A stretch of DNA of 64,000 nucleotides. Origin: Methylobacterium sp. NMS14P. Lineage in GTDB: Bacteria > Pseudomonadota > Alphaproteobacteria > Rhizobiales > Beijerinckiaceae. The notes beneath the pieces were generated by a model. That model saw only the letters and a list, made by a program, of their open reading frames with translations. It did no database searches and had not been told where the DNA came from. The stretch is taken from positions 496,001 through 560,000 of the forward strand of contig NZ_CP087106.1 of assembly GCF_028583545.1 (NCBI RefSeq), in the 5' to 3' direction. Of this stretch, positions 41,688-51,847 are shown piece after piece. Numbering within the stretch: position 1 is the first letter of the stretch; each line of letters opens with the position of its first letter. The translations under genes were made by a program, and so were the position numbers.

Positions 41688-43061
41688 ATGCCTGAACCCG
41701 CCCCCGCCCGCGGCACGCTCGCGCGCCTGATCGACGTTCAGCCCGGCGAGGGCCGGGCGCTGGCATGGTCCTGGGCCTACATCTTCTCGATTCTGGCCGC
41801 CTACTACGTCCTGCGCCCGATCCGTGACCAGATGGGCGTCGCCGGCGGCATCGAGAACCTGCCCTGGCTGTTCACCGCCACCCTGGTCGGGATGCTCGCC
41901 CTCAACCTGCCCTTCGCCTACCTGGTGAAGCGGATGCCGCGGGCGCGGTTCGTCCCGATCACCTACCGGTTCTTCGCGGCCAACATCCTGGCCTTCGCGC
42001 TGACGCTCTATCTCGCGCCCGCCGAGTGGGGCGTGTGGATCGGCCGGGTGTTCTTCGTCTGGCTGTCGATCTTCAACCTCTTCGTGGTCTCGATCTTCTG
42101 GGCGACGATCGTCGACGTGTTCTCGAACGCCCAGGGCAAGCGGCTGTTCGGCTTCATCGCGGCCGGCGCGACGCTCGGCGCCATCGCGGGCTCGGCGACC
42201 ACCGCGATCCTTGCCAGGAACGTCCCGACCTGGGGCCTGATGCTCTGCGCGGTGGTGCTCCTCGAGGTCGCGGTGTTCTGCATGCGCGGGCTCGCCGCGC
42301 TGTCCACGCAGCTGCACGAGATGCCCGGCCGCGACGGGGGCGCCGAGGACGGACAGGACCGGACGATCGGCGGCAGCGTGCTTGCCGGCGTCACCCGGAC
42401 CCTCGCGTCGCCCTACCTGCTCAACATCTCGCTTTTCCTGCTGCTGTTCTCGGTGACCTCGACCTTCCTGTACTTCGAGCAGGCCGGCATCGCGAAGCGG
42501 AGCTTCCCGGATCGCGGCGCGCAGACGGCGTTCTTCGCCAGCGTCGATCTCGCGGTGAATGTCCTCACGCTGGGGATCCAGCTGTTCCTCACCGGCCGGA
42601 TCGTCAACCGCATCGGCGTTGCCCTGACGCTCGCGATCATCCCGGCCTTCAGCATCCTCGGCTTCGCGGCGCTCGCCCTCTGGCCGACGATCGGCGTGAT
42701 CGTCGCGTTCCAGGTGCTGCGCCGGGCCGGCAACTTCGCCATCGCCCGGCCGGTGCGGGAGGTGCTGTTCACCGTCGTCCCGCGGGAGGACCGCTACAAA
42801 GCGAAAAGCTTCATCGACACGGTGGTCTACCGGCTGGGCGATCAGGTCGGCGCGTGGTCGTTCACCGGCATCCAGGGGATGGGGCTCGGCAGCGCCAGCG
42901 TGGCCGGCGCCGCGATCCCGCTGTCGATGGCATGGCTCGTGAACAGCGTCTGGCTCGGGCGCGCGCAGGAGCGGCGCCGGGCCGAGCAGGTGGCGGAGCC
43001 GGGCGGCGAGCCCGAACGGACCGCGCCGGTCGGCCGCGCGGCGGCCTCGCCCGGCGGTTGA
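41688..43061 (+). CDS. NTP/NDP exchange transporter-like membrane protein
   Basis: 457 aa with about 11-12 hydrophobic helices. YIFSILAAYYVLRPIRDQMGV and the loops DVFSNAQGKRLFGFIAAGATLGAIAGS and RPVREVLFTVVPREDRYKAKSFIDTVVYRLGDQVG are characteristic of TlcA/MFS-type nucleotide exchangers found in free-living proteobacteria. The true substrate in free-living bacteria is uncertain; this may not carry ATP. The C-terminus is a charged cytoplasmic tail. Confidence 0.82.
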   Translation: MPEPAPARGTLARLIDVQPGEGRALAWSWAYIFSILAAYYVLRPIRDQMGVAGGIENLPWLFTATLVGMLALNLPFAYLVKRMPRARFVPITYRFFAANILAFALTLYLAPAEWGVWIGRVFFVWLSIFNLFVVSIFWATIVDVFSNAQGKRLFGFIAAGATLGAIAGSATTAILARNVPTWGLMLCAVVLLEVAVFCMRGLAALSTQLHEMPGRDGGAEDGQDRTIGGSVLAGVTRTLASPYLLNISLFLLLFSVTSTFLYFEQAGIAKRSFPDRGAQTAFFASVDLAVNVLTLGIQLFLTGRIVNRIGVALTLAIIPAFSILGFAALALWPTIGVIVAFQVLRRAGNFAIARPVREVLFTVVPREDRYKAKSFIDTVVYRLGDQVGAWSFTGIQGMGLGSASVAGAAIPLSMAWLVNSVWLGRAQERRRAEQVAEPGGEPERTAPVGRAAASPGG

Positions 43062-43078
43062 GCGCCGCCGGCCTCAGC

Positions 43079-43165
43079 CTATCGGTGCCGCATGAAGTCC
43101 CAGACCAAGTAGGCCGGAAACGGCAGCATGATCGCGAAGAAGATCCAGTCGAACATCTGAGGCAT
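43079..43165 (-). CDS. Small single-span membrane protein, 28 aa
   Basis: From ATG 43165: a single hydrophobic helix (FDWIFFAIMLPFPAYLV) ending DFMRHR, with GGGAG about 9 bases upstream. It fits a small membrane protein on the strand opposite its neighbours. I cannot verify conservation. Confidence 0.45.
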   Translation of the reverse strand: MPQMFDWIFFAIMLPFPAYLVWDFMRHR

Positions 43166-43301
43166 CAAGCCGTCTCCCGCTCGGTCCCCCCTGGTTCTAC
43201 CGGCGTCCCCGGTTGAAGTTCCACGCGGCCGAGGAACCCCGTTAAGACGCGGTTTACCCTGTCGAGAGAGGTATCGCGCTCGTTCCGGGCGGGAGAGAGA
43301 C

Positions 43302-43700
43302 ATGGCGGGACCCGCATTGTCTGCGCCGCGGCGCTGGTGGCGCGCCGCCGTTCCCGCGATGGCCGTGCTGGGGCTCCTCGCCCTGGTTCCGGCGCCGGCC
43401 GCCGCGCAGGAGCCGCTCTACATCCGCATCCGCCCGCTGTCTGACGCCGAGGCGGCGCGCGTCGCCCGGGAGATGCTCTGGGCCCGCCGGCAGGCCCACG
43501 CCCGCGCGGTGATCGAATCGGTCTGCACCGGCTGCCTCGGCGCCTGGAAGCCGGAGCCTGTCCCGGCGCCGGCCCAGATCCCCGCGCCGGCGGAGGACAG
43601 AATTGCGAACCTCGCCGTTCCGATAGGGGTTGAACTCGACCCCGGCTCCGGGGCATCCGGGCCCCATCCCGATTCGTCGACCTCCGAGAGGCATCCATGA
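43302..43700 (+). CDS. Exported hypothetical protein, 132 aa
   Basis: A signal-like N-terminus (WWRAAVPAMAVLGLLALVPAPAAA) is followed by YIRIRPLSDAEAARVAREMLWARRQAHARAVIESVCTGCLG, a helical region with a CxxC, and a Pro/Ala-rich tail. No family recognised. It overlaps the next gene by ATGA, indicating coupled translation. Confidence 0.65.
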   Translation: MAGPALSAPRRWWRAAVPAMAVLGLLALVPAPAAAQEPLYIRIRPLSDAEAARVAREMLWARRQAHARAVIESVCTGCLGAWKPEPVPAPAQIPAPAEDRIANLAVPIGVELDPGSGASGPHPDSSTSERHP

Positions 43701-44116
43701 CGCAAGCGCATCCGACCAGCGGCGCCGAGCCCGAAGTCGATTGCCCGGTGACCCTCGAGGTTCTGGGCTCCGTGTACCGGGCCGACGATTTCGACCTGCC
43801 GCTGATCCTGGAGCAGATCCCGCCGGTGAAGCGCGCGCAGCTCGCCGCCTACCTCTACGGCAAGAGCCACATGCACAAGCTCGGGCTTAAGGTTGCCCGC
43901 TCCTGCGAGCGCGACGACCTGATCCGCGTGGCTGGGGAGATCGGCTCGGTGATCCACGGGCAGGCGCACCTGAAGCCGTCGCGACCGGTGCCCGAGGCGG
44001 CCCCGCAGCTGCGCGCCAAGACCCCGCCCGGCCAGAAGAAGGTCAGCCTCGCCGGCGCCGCCGCGAAGCCCGCGATCAGCCTCGGCGGCTCGGCCAAGGT
44101 CCGCAACTTCGACTGA
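43697..44116 (+). CDS. Hypothetical protein, 139 aa
   Basis: Soluble and without a signal. The N-terminal part VTLEVLGSVYRADDFDLPLILEQIPPVKRAQLAAYLYGKSHMHKLGLKVA looks like a folded helical domain; the C-terminus is a Lys/Pro/Ala linker. Start ATG overlaps the previous stop. No known family. Confidence 0.65.
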   Translation: MTQAHPTSGAEPEVDCPVTLEVLGSVYRADDFDLPLILEQIPPVKRAQLAAYLYGKSHMHKLGLKVARSCERDDLIRVAGEIGSVIHGQAHLKPSRPVPEAAPQLRAKTPPGQKKVSLAGAAAKPAISLGGSAKVRNFD

Positions 44117-44323
44117 GAACCGACGCGTCGGGCCAGCCGAGACCGCCGCGTGCGGCTGGCCGCGTCGTCGGATCCGAGTCACGGGCCGCGCTGCGCCGGG
44201 ACAGAGCGCAGCGCTCAGAACCGACGGGCGAGATCCGGGATTCCGTAGGTGACGGCACGTCAGACGACCGGACAACCGGACTTGTGCGTTGCACGCGCCG
44301 CGGCCTTCGGATAATCGCCCGCG

Positions 44324-45880
44324 ATGAACACCGACCACGACAAGATCCTGATCGTCGATTTCGGCTCTCAGGTGACGCAGCTCATCGCCCGCCGGGTACG
44401 CGAGGAGGGCGTCTACTGCGAGATCGTGCCCTTCACGAAGGCCGAGGCCGCTTTCCGCGAGCAGAAGCCCAAGGGCGTGATCCTGTCCGGCGGCCCCGAA
44501 TCCGTGACCGTCGAGGCCTCGCCCCGCGCGCCCCAGCTCGTGTTCGATTCGGGCGTCCCGGTCTTCGGCATCTGCTACGGCCAGCAGACCATGGCGGCGC
44601 AGCTCGGCGGCGCCGTCGAGGGCGGCCACCACGCGGAGTTCGGCCGTGCCGAGGTCGAGATCCTGGCCGATTGCCCGCTGTTCAAGGGCGTCTGGCACAA
44701 GGGCGAGAAGTACCCGGTCTGGATGAGCCACGGTGACCGCGTCACCAAGCTGCCGGACGGCTTCACCACCGTGGCGATCTCCCGGAACGCGCCCTTCGCG
44801 GCGGTGGCCGACGAGGCTCGCAACTACTACGCTGTGCAGTTCCACCCGGAGGTGGCGCACACGCCCCATGGCGCCCTTCTGATCCGCAACTTCGTGCGCG
44901 ACGTCGCGGGCTGCTCGGGCGACTGGACCATGGGCGCCTACCGCGAGGAGGCCATCGCCAAGATCCGCGAGCAGGTCGGCTCCGAGAAGGTGATCTGCGG
45001 CCTGTCGGGCGGCGTCGATTCGGCCGTGGCGGCGGTGCTGATCCACGAGGCGATCGGCGATCAGCTGACCTGCGTGTTCGTCGACCACGGGCTCCTGCGC
45101 CTCGGCGAGGCCGAGCAGGTCGTGGCGCTGTTCCGCGACCACTACAACATCCCGCTGGTCCACGTGGAGGCGTCGGGGATGTTCCTCGCGGCTCTGGAGG
45201 GCGTCAGCGACCCGGAAATCAAGCGCAAGACGATCGGCCGCCTGTTCATCGACGTGTTCGAGGCTGAATCGAAGAAGATCGGCGGGGCGAAGTTCCTCGC
45301 TCAGGGCACGCTCTACCCCGACGTGATCGAGAGCGTGTCGTTCACCGGCGGCCCGTCCGTGACCATCAAGAGCCACCACAATGTCGGCGGCCTGCCCGAG
45401 CGCATGAACATGAAGCTCGTGGAGCCGCTCCGCGAGCTGTTCAAGGACGAGGTCCGGGTGCTCGGCAAGGAGCTCGGCCTGCCCGAGGGCTTCGTCGGCC
45501 GCCACCCGTTCCCGGGCCCGGGCCTGGCGATCCGCTGCCCCGGCACCATCACGGGCGAGAAGCTGGAGGCCCTGCGCAAGGCCGACGCGATCTACCTCGA
45601 TGAGATCCGGCAGGCCGGCCTCTACGACACGATCTGGCAGGCCTTCGCGGTGATCCTGCCGGTGAAGACCGTCGGCGTGATGGGCGACGGGCGCACCTAC
45701 GACCACGTCTGCGCGCTGCGCGCCGTCACCTCGGTCGACGGCATGACCGCCGACTTCTACCCGTTCGACATGGCCTTCCTGGGCCGGGTCGCGACCCGGA
45801 TCATCAACGAGGTGAAGGGCATCAACCGGGTGACCTACGACATCACCTCGAAGCCGCCCGGCACGATCGAGTGGGAGTGA
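44324..45880 (+). CDS. guaA: GMP synthase (glutamine-hydrolysing)
   Basis: 518 aa, full-length. The N-terminal class I amidotransferase has Cys in [14 protein letters not shown] and the His/Glu pair in [13 protein letters not shown]; then the ATP-pyrophosphatase P-loop [17 protein letters not shown] and the C-terminal dimerisation domain ([32 protein letters not shown]). It makes GMP from XMP, ATP and glutamine in the cytoplasm. It has its own promoter region after a ~200-base gap. Confidence 0.98.
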   Translation: MNTDHDKILIVDFGSQVTQLIARRVREEGVYCEIVPFTKAEAAFREQKPKGVILSGGPESVTVEASPRAPQLVFDSGVPVFGICYGQQTMAAQLGGAVEGGHHAEFGRAEVEILADCPLFKGVWHKGEKYPVWMSHGDRVTKLPDGFTTVAISRNAPFAAVADEARNYYAVQFHPEVAHTPHGALLIRNFVRDVAGCSGDWTMGAYREEAIAKIREQVGSEKVICGLSGGVDSAVAAVLIHEAIGDQLTCVFVDHGLLRLGEAEQVVALFRDHYNIPLVHVEASGMFLAALEGVSDPEIKRKTIGRLFIDVFEAESKKIGGAKFLAQGTLYPDVIESVSFTGGPSVTIKSHHNVGGLPERMNMKLVEPLRELFKDEVRVLGKELGLPEGFVGRHPFPGPGLAIRCPGTITGEKLEALRKADAIYLDEIRQAGLYDTIWQAFAVILPVKTVGVMGDGRTYDHVCALRAVTSVDGMTADFYPFDMAFLGRVATRIINEVKGINRVTYDITSKPPGTIEWE

Positions 45881-45906
45881 GCCGGCGTCCGGCCCGATAC
45901 CGCGCC

Positions 45907-45996
45907 GTCATCGCGTTAGGAGCGAAGCGACCCAGGGCAGCGTGACGCTTCGATCCGTGGCGCGCTTCTGGATTGCTTCGCTCCGCTCGCAAAGAC
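45907..45996. repeat. Degenerate REP-like intergenic palindrome
   Basis: Begins GTCATCGCG plus GAGCGAAGCG, ends CTGGATTGCTTCGCTCCGC and CGCAAAGAC, so the two ends are diverged inverse copies. This matches a palindromic repeat common between genes in Rhizobiales. Confidence 0.65.
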
Positions 45997-46009
45997 GCGG
46001 CGCCCGCCC

Positions 46010-46702
46010 TCACGGGGTGCAGAGCGCCGGCTCGACTGCCCTCAGCGCCGGCCGGAACGCCGCGAGATGCAGCCCGTCGCGCAGGGCGCCGGGCTTGGCG
46101 TAGCCCGTATCGCCGTCGCGCAGGGCCGCGAACGGGTCCGTGAAGACGCAGCCGAGCCGCCCGCAGAGGTTCTGCAATCGGCGCGAGTAATCCGCGACCG
46201 CGCCGGCATCGACCAGCTTGCCGATCTCGCGACCGACCGGGGGGAGGGCGGTCACCACGACGCGCGGGCTGAGGGTCTGCAGCCGCTTGACGATCGTCTC
46301 GGCGGCGGCCTCGAACTGCTCTGTCGGCTTGTGCAGTTGCGGGTTGTTCTTCACCAGGATGTCGTTGGTCCCGATCGTCAGAGCGGCGATCCGGGGATGC
46401 ACCTTGAAAGTCAGGCGCGCGAGGTAGTCCGCGTAGCTGGCCGCGGTCGCGCCGCTGATCCCGCCGTTGAGGAACTCGAGGCCGCAGGGCCGCTGGCTCC
46501 CGGGCTGCAGCTCCACCTGGGAATCGCCCGCCCAGAACACGTAGTCCGGCGGCGCCTCGTCGAGGCTGACCTGCACGGCGATCAGGCGCATCTCCGCGTA
46601 GGCCCGCGCGTCGGCTCCCGGCCGGTGCAGGCGCCACCCGGCGAACCCGCCGATCGCCAGCAGGGCGAGCGCGCCGAGACTGAGCAGGACGGCGCGTTTC
46701 AC
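46010..46702 (-). CDS. SGNH/GDSL-type hydrolase, membrane-anchored
   Basis: 230 aa from GTG 46702, whose GTGA overlaps the TrmO stop. A membrane or signal anchor (VLLSLGALALLAIGGFAGW) is followed by SGNH blocks: FWAGDSQVEL (Ser), NGGISGATAASY (Gly), IGTNDILVKNN (Asn) and GLHL near the end (Asp/His area). It probably acts on an ester or acyl group in the periplasm. The substrate is unknown. Confidence 0.8.
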   Translation of the reverse strand: MKRAVLLSLGALALLAIGGFAGWRLHRPGADARAYAEMRLIAVQVSLDEAPPDYVFWAGDSQVELQPGSQRPCGLEFLNGGISGATAASYADYLARLTFKVHPRIAALTIGTNDILVKNNPQLHKPTEQFEAAAETIVKRLQTLSPRVVVTALPPVGREIGKLVDAGAVADYSRRLQNLCGRLGCVFTDPFAALRDGDTGYAKPGALRDGLHLAAFRPALRAVEPALCTP

Positions 46703-47256
46703 GGCTCGGCCCCAGCCCGGTCGACGCGGGCGTCGGGCCGCGCATCCGTCGTGGCGTAGTACGGCTTGATGTCGAGGAGCGGCGTGCCGTCGAGGCAGTC
46801 GAGCCCGCGCACGCGGAGCGTGTCGCCGTCGCGCCCGAGCAGTTCCACCACCGACAGGGCGATCGGGTTGGGACGGGCGGGGGAGCGCAACGAGAACGTG
46901 CCGCGGGGGCCGTCGGCGTGGCGCGGCCGCTGGACCACGAGGCCGCGGGTCGCCCGATCCATCCAGTAGAGCAGGATCAGGTGCGTGCAGCCCGCGACGT
47001 TGCGCAGGCCGGGGGCGTAGGCCGGATCGACCTCCACGGTGCAGACCGCGTCGGTCTGCAGGCCGTTCTTGGGGCAGTCGCACCGCGCCTGCCAGGGCGT
47101 GCGCAGCCGGCCGATGAAGTGGAGGCCCGCGTCGAAGGTCGCGGGCAGCGCGGCCCTCTCTTCACCGGGACGGGTCCCGAACTCATCCGCGTCCTTGCCC
47201 GCGTCCATGTCCGCGTCCTTGCCGCCTCGCTCCGCGCCGGCCGGCTTGTCGGCCAT
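46699..47256 (-). CDS. trmO: TrmO-like tRNA methyltransferase (TsaA/UPF0066)
   Basis: 185 aa. After a charged 40-residue extension comes the TsaA fold: HFIGRLRTPWQARCDCPKNG, VEVDPAYAPGLRNVAGCTHLILLYWMDRA and GTFSLRSPARPNPIALSVVELL, which has the R-x-P-x-RPNP signature. The family methylates N6-threonylcarbamoyladenosine at tRNA position 37. The N-terminal extension is unusual and may start later. It overlaps the SGNH gene. Confidence 0.88.
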   Translation of the reverse strand: MADKPAGAERGGKDADMDAGKDADEFGTRPGEERAALPATFDAGLHFIGRLRTPWQARCDCPKNGLQTDAVCTVEVDPAYAPGLRNVAGCTHLILLYWMDRATRGLVVQRPRHADGPRGTFSLRSPARPNPIALSVVELLGRDGDTLRVRGLDCLDGTPLLDIKPYYATTDARPDARVDRAGAEP

Positions 47257-47333
47257 GTGTTCGCGGCCCGCAACCCCGCATCTCGCCCCCGGATGGCGCG
47301 GGGTGTAGATCCGGCAGCAGCAACGGAGGCGAC

Positions 47334-48827
47334 ATGATCGAGCGGGAATTGCGGCCGATGCAGGCGGTGGCGGATGCCGCGACCGCCATCGACCGGCTTG
47401 TCGAACTCTACGACGACGCGGCCGGCGCCTTGCGGGCCGCCCTGGAGCGCTACCTCGCCGGCGGGCCGCCGCCGGACACCACGGAGCGGCTCGCCTTCCG
47501 CTACCCGGAGTTGCGGATCAGCTACCGCCCGGACGGGCCGCTGCCGCGGGTCCGGCGCGCCACCGCCAAGCTCCAGGCCGCCGGCACCTACGCCACCACG
47601 GTCACGCATCCGGGCTTCTTCCGGACCTATCTGACGCGCCAGCTGGAGCCGCTGATCGCCGATTACGGCATCGCCATCGAGGTCGGCCTGAGCGCGCAGG
47701 AGATTCCCTACCCCTATGTGCTGGAGGCCGGGCTGGACGCGCGCGGGCGGACCGTCGACGGCGCCGACCTCGCCACCTACTTCCCGGTCCCGCTCCTGTC
47801 GCTCGTGGGGGACGAGATCGCCGACGGGACGTTCGACCAGATCGCCGGCGAGCCGCTGCCGCTGGCGCTGTTCGACGCGGTGCGGGTCGACTACTCGCTC
47901 CGGCGCCTCGTCCATTATACAGGCTGCGACTGGCGCGACGTCCAGCCCTGGATCCTGCTCACCAACTATCACCGCTACGTCGACCAGTTCGTCCGCCACG
48001 GGCTGGAGCGGCTGGCCTCGGGAGCGGAGGGGTTCGAGCGGCTGGTCCTGCCGGGCGGCGTGTCCGTGACCCGCGCCGAGGCGGCCGATGCCGACCCCGC
48101 CGCGGTGATCGCCGCCTCGCCCTGGCACCGGCACCAGATGCCGGCCTACCATCTGGTGGCGCGCGACGCCGACGGGACGCAGCAGGGCACGACTTTGGTC
48201 AACATCGGCGTCGGGCCGTCGAACGCGAAGACGATCACCGACCACCTCGCCGTGCTGCGCCCGGATTGCTGGCTGATGGTCGGCCATTGCGGTGGCCTGC
48301 GGCAGTCGCAGACCATCGGCGACTACGTGCTGGCGCACGCCTATCTCCGCCGCGACCGGATCCTGGACGAGCTCGTGCCGCCGGACGTGCCGGTACCGGC
48401 CCTCGCCGAGGTGCAGGTCGCCCTCCAGGATGCCGCCGCCGCGGTCACGGGCGAGCAGGCCGACGCGCTCAAGCGGCGCCTGCGCACCGGCACGGTGGTG
48501 ACCTACGACGACCGCAATTGGGAGCTGCGTTTCAGCCAGGAGCGGCGTCGGATCAACCAGTCCCGCGCGGTGGCGGTGGACATGGAGAGCGGCACCGTCG
48601 CCGCCCAGGGCTTCCGCCTGCGCGTGCCCTACGGCGCGCTGCTCTGCGTCTCCGACAAGCCGCTCCACGGCGAGATCAAGCTGCCGGGCGCCGCCAACGC
48701 CTTCTACGACCGGGCGGTCTCGGAGCATCTCCAGGTTGGGCTGGCGGCCCTCGACGTGCTGCGAGCCGACCGGCATGGTCTCCACTCCCGCAAGCTGCGA
48801 AGCTTCGACGAACCGCCTTTCCGGTAA
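47334..48827 (+). CDS. amn: AMP nucleosidase
   Basis: 497 aa. The N-terminal substrate-sensing domain (GIAIEVGLSAQEIPYPYVLE and YFPVPLLSLVGDEIADG) and the C-terminal nucleoside phosphorylase-like catalytic domain (VNIGVGPSNAKTITDHLAVLRPDCWLMVGHCGGLRQSQTIGDYVLA, then AVDMESGTVAAQGFR) are intact. It hydrolyses AMP to adenine and ribose 5-phosphate. It is divergent from the trmO gene. Confidence 0.97.
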   Translation: MIERELRPMQAVADAATAIDRLVELYDDAAGALRAALERYLAGGPPPDTTERLAFRYPELRISYRPDGPLPRVRRATAKLQAAGTYATTVTHPGFFRTYLTRQLEPLIADYGIAIEVGLSAQEIPYPYVLEAGLDARGRTVDGADLATYFPVPLLSLVGDEIADGTFDQIAGEPLPLALFDAVRVDYSLRRLVHYTGCDWRDVQPWILLTNYHRYVDQFVRHGLERLASGAEGFERLVLPGGVSVTRAEAADADPAAVIAASPWHRHQMPAYHLVARDADGTQQGTTLVNIGVGPSNAKTITDHLAVLRPDCWLMVGHCGGLRQSQTIGDYVLAHAYLRRDRILDELVPPDVPVPALAEVQVALQDAAAAVTGEQADALKRRLRTGTVVTYDDRNWELRFSQERRRINQSRAVAVDMESGTVAAQGFRLRVPYGALLCVSDKPLHGEIKLPGAANAFYDRAVSEHLQVGLAALDVLRADRHGLHSRKLRSFDEPPFR

Positions 48828-48983
48828 GGTTCCGCGAAGCCTGTGAAGAGGCTCAGGCCCGCGACGGGCAGAGCCCCGTCTCAGCGACCGACTGCCACGC
48901 CGTCAGCAATACTCAAGCTTGGATACAGCCGTTGCGAGCGGTGTTGAGAGGTTAAGACACCACACATCAAGCTGAGCTTTCCC

Positions 48984-49565
48984 ATGAATCGTATGGCACT
49001 CGTTTCGACCGCCCTCCTGGCGGCCGTCGCTCTCGCGCCGACCGGCGCCGATGCCCGCGGCTTCGGCGGCGGTGGCTTCCACGGCGGCGGCTTCGGCGGC
49101 GGCGGATTCCACGGTGGCGGTTTCGGCGGCGGCTTCCGCGGCGGCAGTGTCGGCGGCGGAGCATTCCGGAACGGCGGCTTCGGAGGCGGCGCCTTCCAGA
49201 ACGGGGGCGTCGGCGGGGCACGGGTCGGCGGACTGAGTGGCGGCTTCCGCGGCGCCGGGCTCGGGGCGGCCGGCGTCGGCGGCGCCCGGACCGGCGGCCT
49301 GCGCACCGGCGGATACAACCAGGCTGGCCGGTTCGGCGGGATCGGAAATCGCGGGATCGCCGGTCGTGGCTTCGTCAACCGCGGCTATTACGGCCACCGC
49401 TACGGCCGCGGCGTCGGCTACGGGCTCGCCGGCCTCGGGCTCGGCCTTGGCGTCGGTTACGGCCTGGGCGGTCTCGACTCCGGCTACGACAACTGCAGCT
49501 ACAACTACGGCTACGGCGCCTACGACCCGGCTGCCTGCAACGGCTATTACGGCTACGGCTACTGA
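48984..49565 (+). CDS. Exported glycine-rich protein
   Basis: 193 aa: signal peptide (MNRMALVSTALLAAVALAPTGADA), then short Gly-Gly-Phe repeats with His/Asn/Arg, then a Gly/Arg stretch, and a Tyr-rich end (YDNCSYNYGYGAYDP) with two Cys. Low complexity explains the long antisense frames in this stretch. The family is common in Methylobacterium-type genomes as far as I recall; its function is unknown. Confidence 0.8.
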   Translation: MNRMALVSTALLAAVALAPTGADARGFGGGGFHGGGFGGGGFHGGGFGGGFRGGSVGGGAFRNGGFGGGAFQNGGVGGARVGGLSGGFRGAGLGAAGVGGARTGGLRTGGYNQAGRFGGIGNRGIAGRGFVNRGYYGHRYGRGVGYGLAGLGLGLGVGYGLGGLDSGYDNCSYNYGYGAYDPAACNGYYGYGY

Positions 49566-49615
49566 GTCCGGCGGCGCGGGCGCCGTGCCCGCGCTCCGGC
49601 CCAGCGACGCGTCCG

Positions 49616-49641
49616 CGCCCGGCCCTCCAGGCCGGGCGTTT
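49616..49641 (+). terminator. Terminator after the Gly-rich gene
   Basis: Perfect 9-bp arms CGCCCGGCC and GGCCGGGCG with loop CTCCA, followed by TTT, about 50 bases after the stop. Confidence 0.7.
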
Positions 49642-49959
49642 CCGTTCGGGCCCTCCCGCGCCTTTCGTGTCACGGGAAGACGTGGCGGCACGTCGATCGG
49701 CGCCGGCCTTCGCGAGCACCGGCGGCGAGACGCAAACCTGGAACCCCGGTCTATGCCGCACTTGGCAGGGTCGGCATTCCCGGCGCCCGGACTCCGCCGC
49801 GCGGCCTCCAGGTGAGGGGGGCAGTCGCGGCCGCGCGCCGGAAGACCCGCGCGGATCGGACCGCTTTCTCCGCAGTCGACGAAGCGGGAAGCGTCCACAG
49901 CCTTCGCGGCTCACGAAGGCTTGCTCAACATCTCCCGAATTGCGAACCGTTCCAATTGG
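49642..49959. other. Intergenic stretch upstream of the SLC13 gene
   Basis: About 320 bases without a convincing gene; presumably holds the promoter of the transporter. No repeats or RNA genes seen. Confidence 0.5.
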
Positions 49960-51306
49960 ATGAGGATGCCGCCTCCGGCGTGGCGTGGGGCGGGGACGAT
50001 CGCGGTGAGCGGCGAGGGACTGATTGCGGCAACGGCGGCGCTGCTCGTGCTGTGCATGGGCCTCTGGGCGACCGCGCTTCTGCCCGAGATCGTCACGGCG
50101 CTCGCCTTCTTCGGGCTGGCGATGCTGCTGCGGCTCGGCTCCGCCGCCACCGTGTTCTCGGGCTTCTCGTCCTCAGCCTTCTGGCTGGTCCTGTCCGGCA
50201 TGGTGGTCGGGCAGGGCATGACCCGGACAGGCCTCGGCGCCCGGATGGCCCGGACGCTCGCCCTGCGGCTCTCGGGCTCCTACGGACGCTTCATCGCCGG
50301 GCTCGTGACGCTGAGTTTCCTCATCGCCTTCGTCATGCCGTCGAATCTCGGCCGCATCGCCCTGATGATCCCGGTGACCCTGGCGCTCTGCGACGCCTTC
50401 GGCCTCGCGGCCGGGCGCCCCGGGCGGACCGGGGCGGTCCTGGCCGTCGGCCTCGCCACGCCGATCCTGTCGGCGGCGATCCTGCCCGCCAACGTGCCGA
50501 ACCTCGTCATGGCCGGCTCGGCGGAGCACCTGCTCGGCCTGCACCTCTCGTACCTCTCCTACTTCCTCCTGCACGCCCCGGTGCTGGCGATGGTGAAGGG
50601 GGTGCTGCTGGTCGCCCTCATCGTCCGGCTGTTCCCGGACGACCTCGGCTCCGCCGCTCCGACCCTGCCGGAGCTGCCGCCACTCTCCGCGCCCGAGCGG
50701 CGCCTCGCGGTGATCCTCGCCTGCACGCTCGTCCTCTGGATGACCGACAGCCTGCACGGTCTCGCCCCGGCCTGGGTCGGCCTCGCCGCCGCGGTGGTCT
50801 GCCTGCTGCCGCGGATCGGCGTGCTTCCGCCGGAATCGTTCCAGCAGGTGAACCTGCGGACCTGCTTCTACATCGCAGCGCTCCTCGGCCTCGTCGCCCT
50901 GGTCAACGAGACCGGGCTGGGCGAGCGGCTCGGCCATCTCCTGCTGACGGTGGCGCCGCTGGCGCACGACGCCCCGACGCAGAACTTCGCGGTGCTCACC
51001 GGCATCGCCACGGTCCTGACCCTCCTCGTCACCGCGAACGGCGCCCCGGCCCTCTACACGGCCCTGGCGGGCGAGATGACGGAGGCGAGCGGCCTGTCAC
51101 CGCTGGCGGTCGTCTCACTGCAGGTGATCGGCTACTCGACCGTGTTCTTCCCCTACCAGGCGCCCCCGATCGTGTTCGCCAGCGAGCTCGGGCGGGTCCG
51201 TCTCCGGGATGCGACCCGGCTCACGCTGAGCTTCGGATTCCTGTCGCTGCTGGTGGCGGCGCCGCTCGATTACGCGTGGTGGCGGATCCTGGGGCAGCTG
51301 AAGTGA
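49960..51306 (+). CDS. SLC13/DASS-type anion permease
   Basis: 448 aa from ATG 49960 (TTG 49921 is an alternative start). Roughly 11-12 membrane helices. The pattern [21 protein letters not shown] and [27 protein letters not shown], with [20 protein letters not shown], is that of the divalent anion:sodium symporter family (dicarboxylate or sulfate carriers). It stands just upstream of the succinate dehydrogenase genes, so a dicarboxylate is attractive, but the specificity cannot be read. Confidence 0.82.
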   Translation: MRMPPPAWRGAGTIAVSGEGLIAATAALLVLCMGLWATALLPEIVTALAFFGLAMLLRLGSAATVFSGFSSSAFWLVLSGMVVGQGMTRTGLGARMARTLALRLSGSYGRFIAGLVTLSFLIAFVMPSNLGRIALMIPVTLALCDAFGLAAGRPGRTGAVLAVGLATPILSAAILPANVPNLVMAGSAEHLLGLHLSYLSYFLLHAPVLAMVKGVLLVALIVRLFPDDLGSAAPTLPELPPLSAPERRLAVILACTLVLWMTDSLHGLAPAWVGLAAAVVCLLPRIGVLPPESFQQVNLRTCFYIAALLGLVALVNETGLGERLGHLLLTVAPLAHDAPTQNFAVLTGIATVLTLLVTANGAPALYTALAGEMTEASGLSPLAVVSLQVIGYSTVFFPYQAPPIVFASELGRVRLRDATRLTLSFGFLSLLVAAPLDYAWWRILGQLK

Positions 51307-51435
51307 CAGAATCGGCAAAGTGTCGCCTCGGACGGCACATTGCGCCGCACCATGGCGGATTGCGGGTTGCCCGCTCAGCCACTAGCGCTACCAGATTAGA
51401 GACGGTCCAGTTCGCAGCTGCGAGGCTTCAACCCG

Positions 51436-51837
51436 ATGGCACCCACCGCCCGCCCGACAGTGGCACAGCCGATGTCGCCGCATCTCCAGATCTATCGCTG
51501 GACCTGGACGATGGCCATGTCGGTGTTCCACCGCATCACCGGCACCGCGCTCTACGGCGGGACTGCTCTCGTCGCGATCTGGCTCGTGGCTCTGGCTTCG
51601 GGCCCGGTCGGCTACTCTTACGTGGCCGGGTTCTTCGGCTCGATCTTCGGGCGCCTGATCCTGTTCGCCTACACGTGGATCCTGATGCACCACATGCTCG
51701 GCGGCATCCGGCACCTGATCTGGGACACCGGCGTCGGGTTCGACCGCGAGAAGCGCCTCTCGATGGCCCGGTTGACGCTGATCGGCTCGGTGGCCCTCAC
51801 CCTCGTCATCTGGGCGGTCGCCCTTCTGGTCCGCTGA
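51436..51837 (+). CDS. sdhC: Succinate dehydrogenase cytochrome b556 subunit
   Basis: 133 aa with three membrane helices. PMSPHLQIYRWTWTMAMSVFHRITGTALYGG is the N-terminal signature of SdhC with Ser and Arg near the quinone site. MHHMLGGIRHLIWDTG carries the heme-ligand His. A shorter start at an internal Met twelve codons on is possible. It begins the sdhCDAB operon; SdhD follows after 10 bases. Confidence 0.95.
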   Translation: MAPTARPTVAQPMSPHLQIYRWTWTMAMSVFHRITGTALYGGTALVAIWLVALASGPVGYSYVAGFFGSIFGRLILFAYTWILMHHMLGGIRHLIWDTGVGFDREKRLSMARLTLIGSVALTLVIWAVALLVR

Positions 51838-51847
51838 GGAGGCCGAC

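Noticed and set aside
43418..45706. 762-codon frame antisense to guaA and its upstream genes
   Set aside because: Composition is His/Arg/Asp/Val/Gly-rich and featureless; guaA on the other strand is certain.
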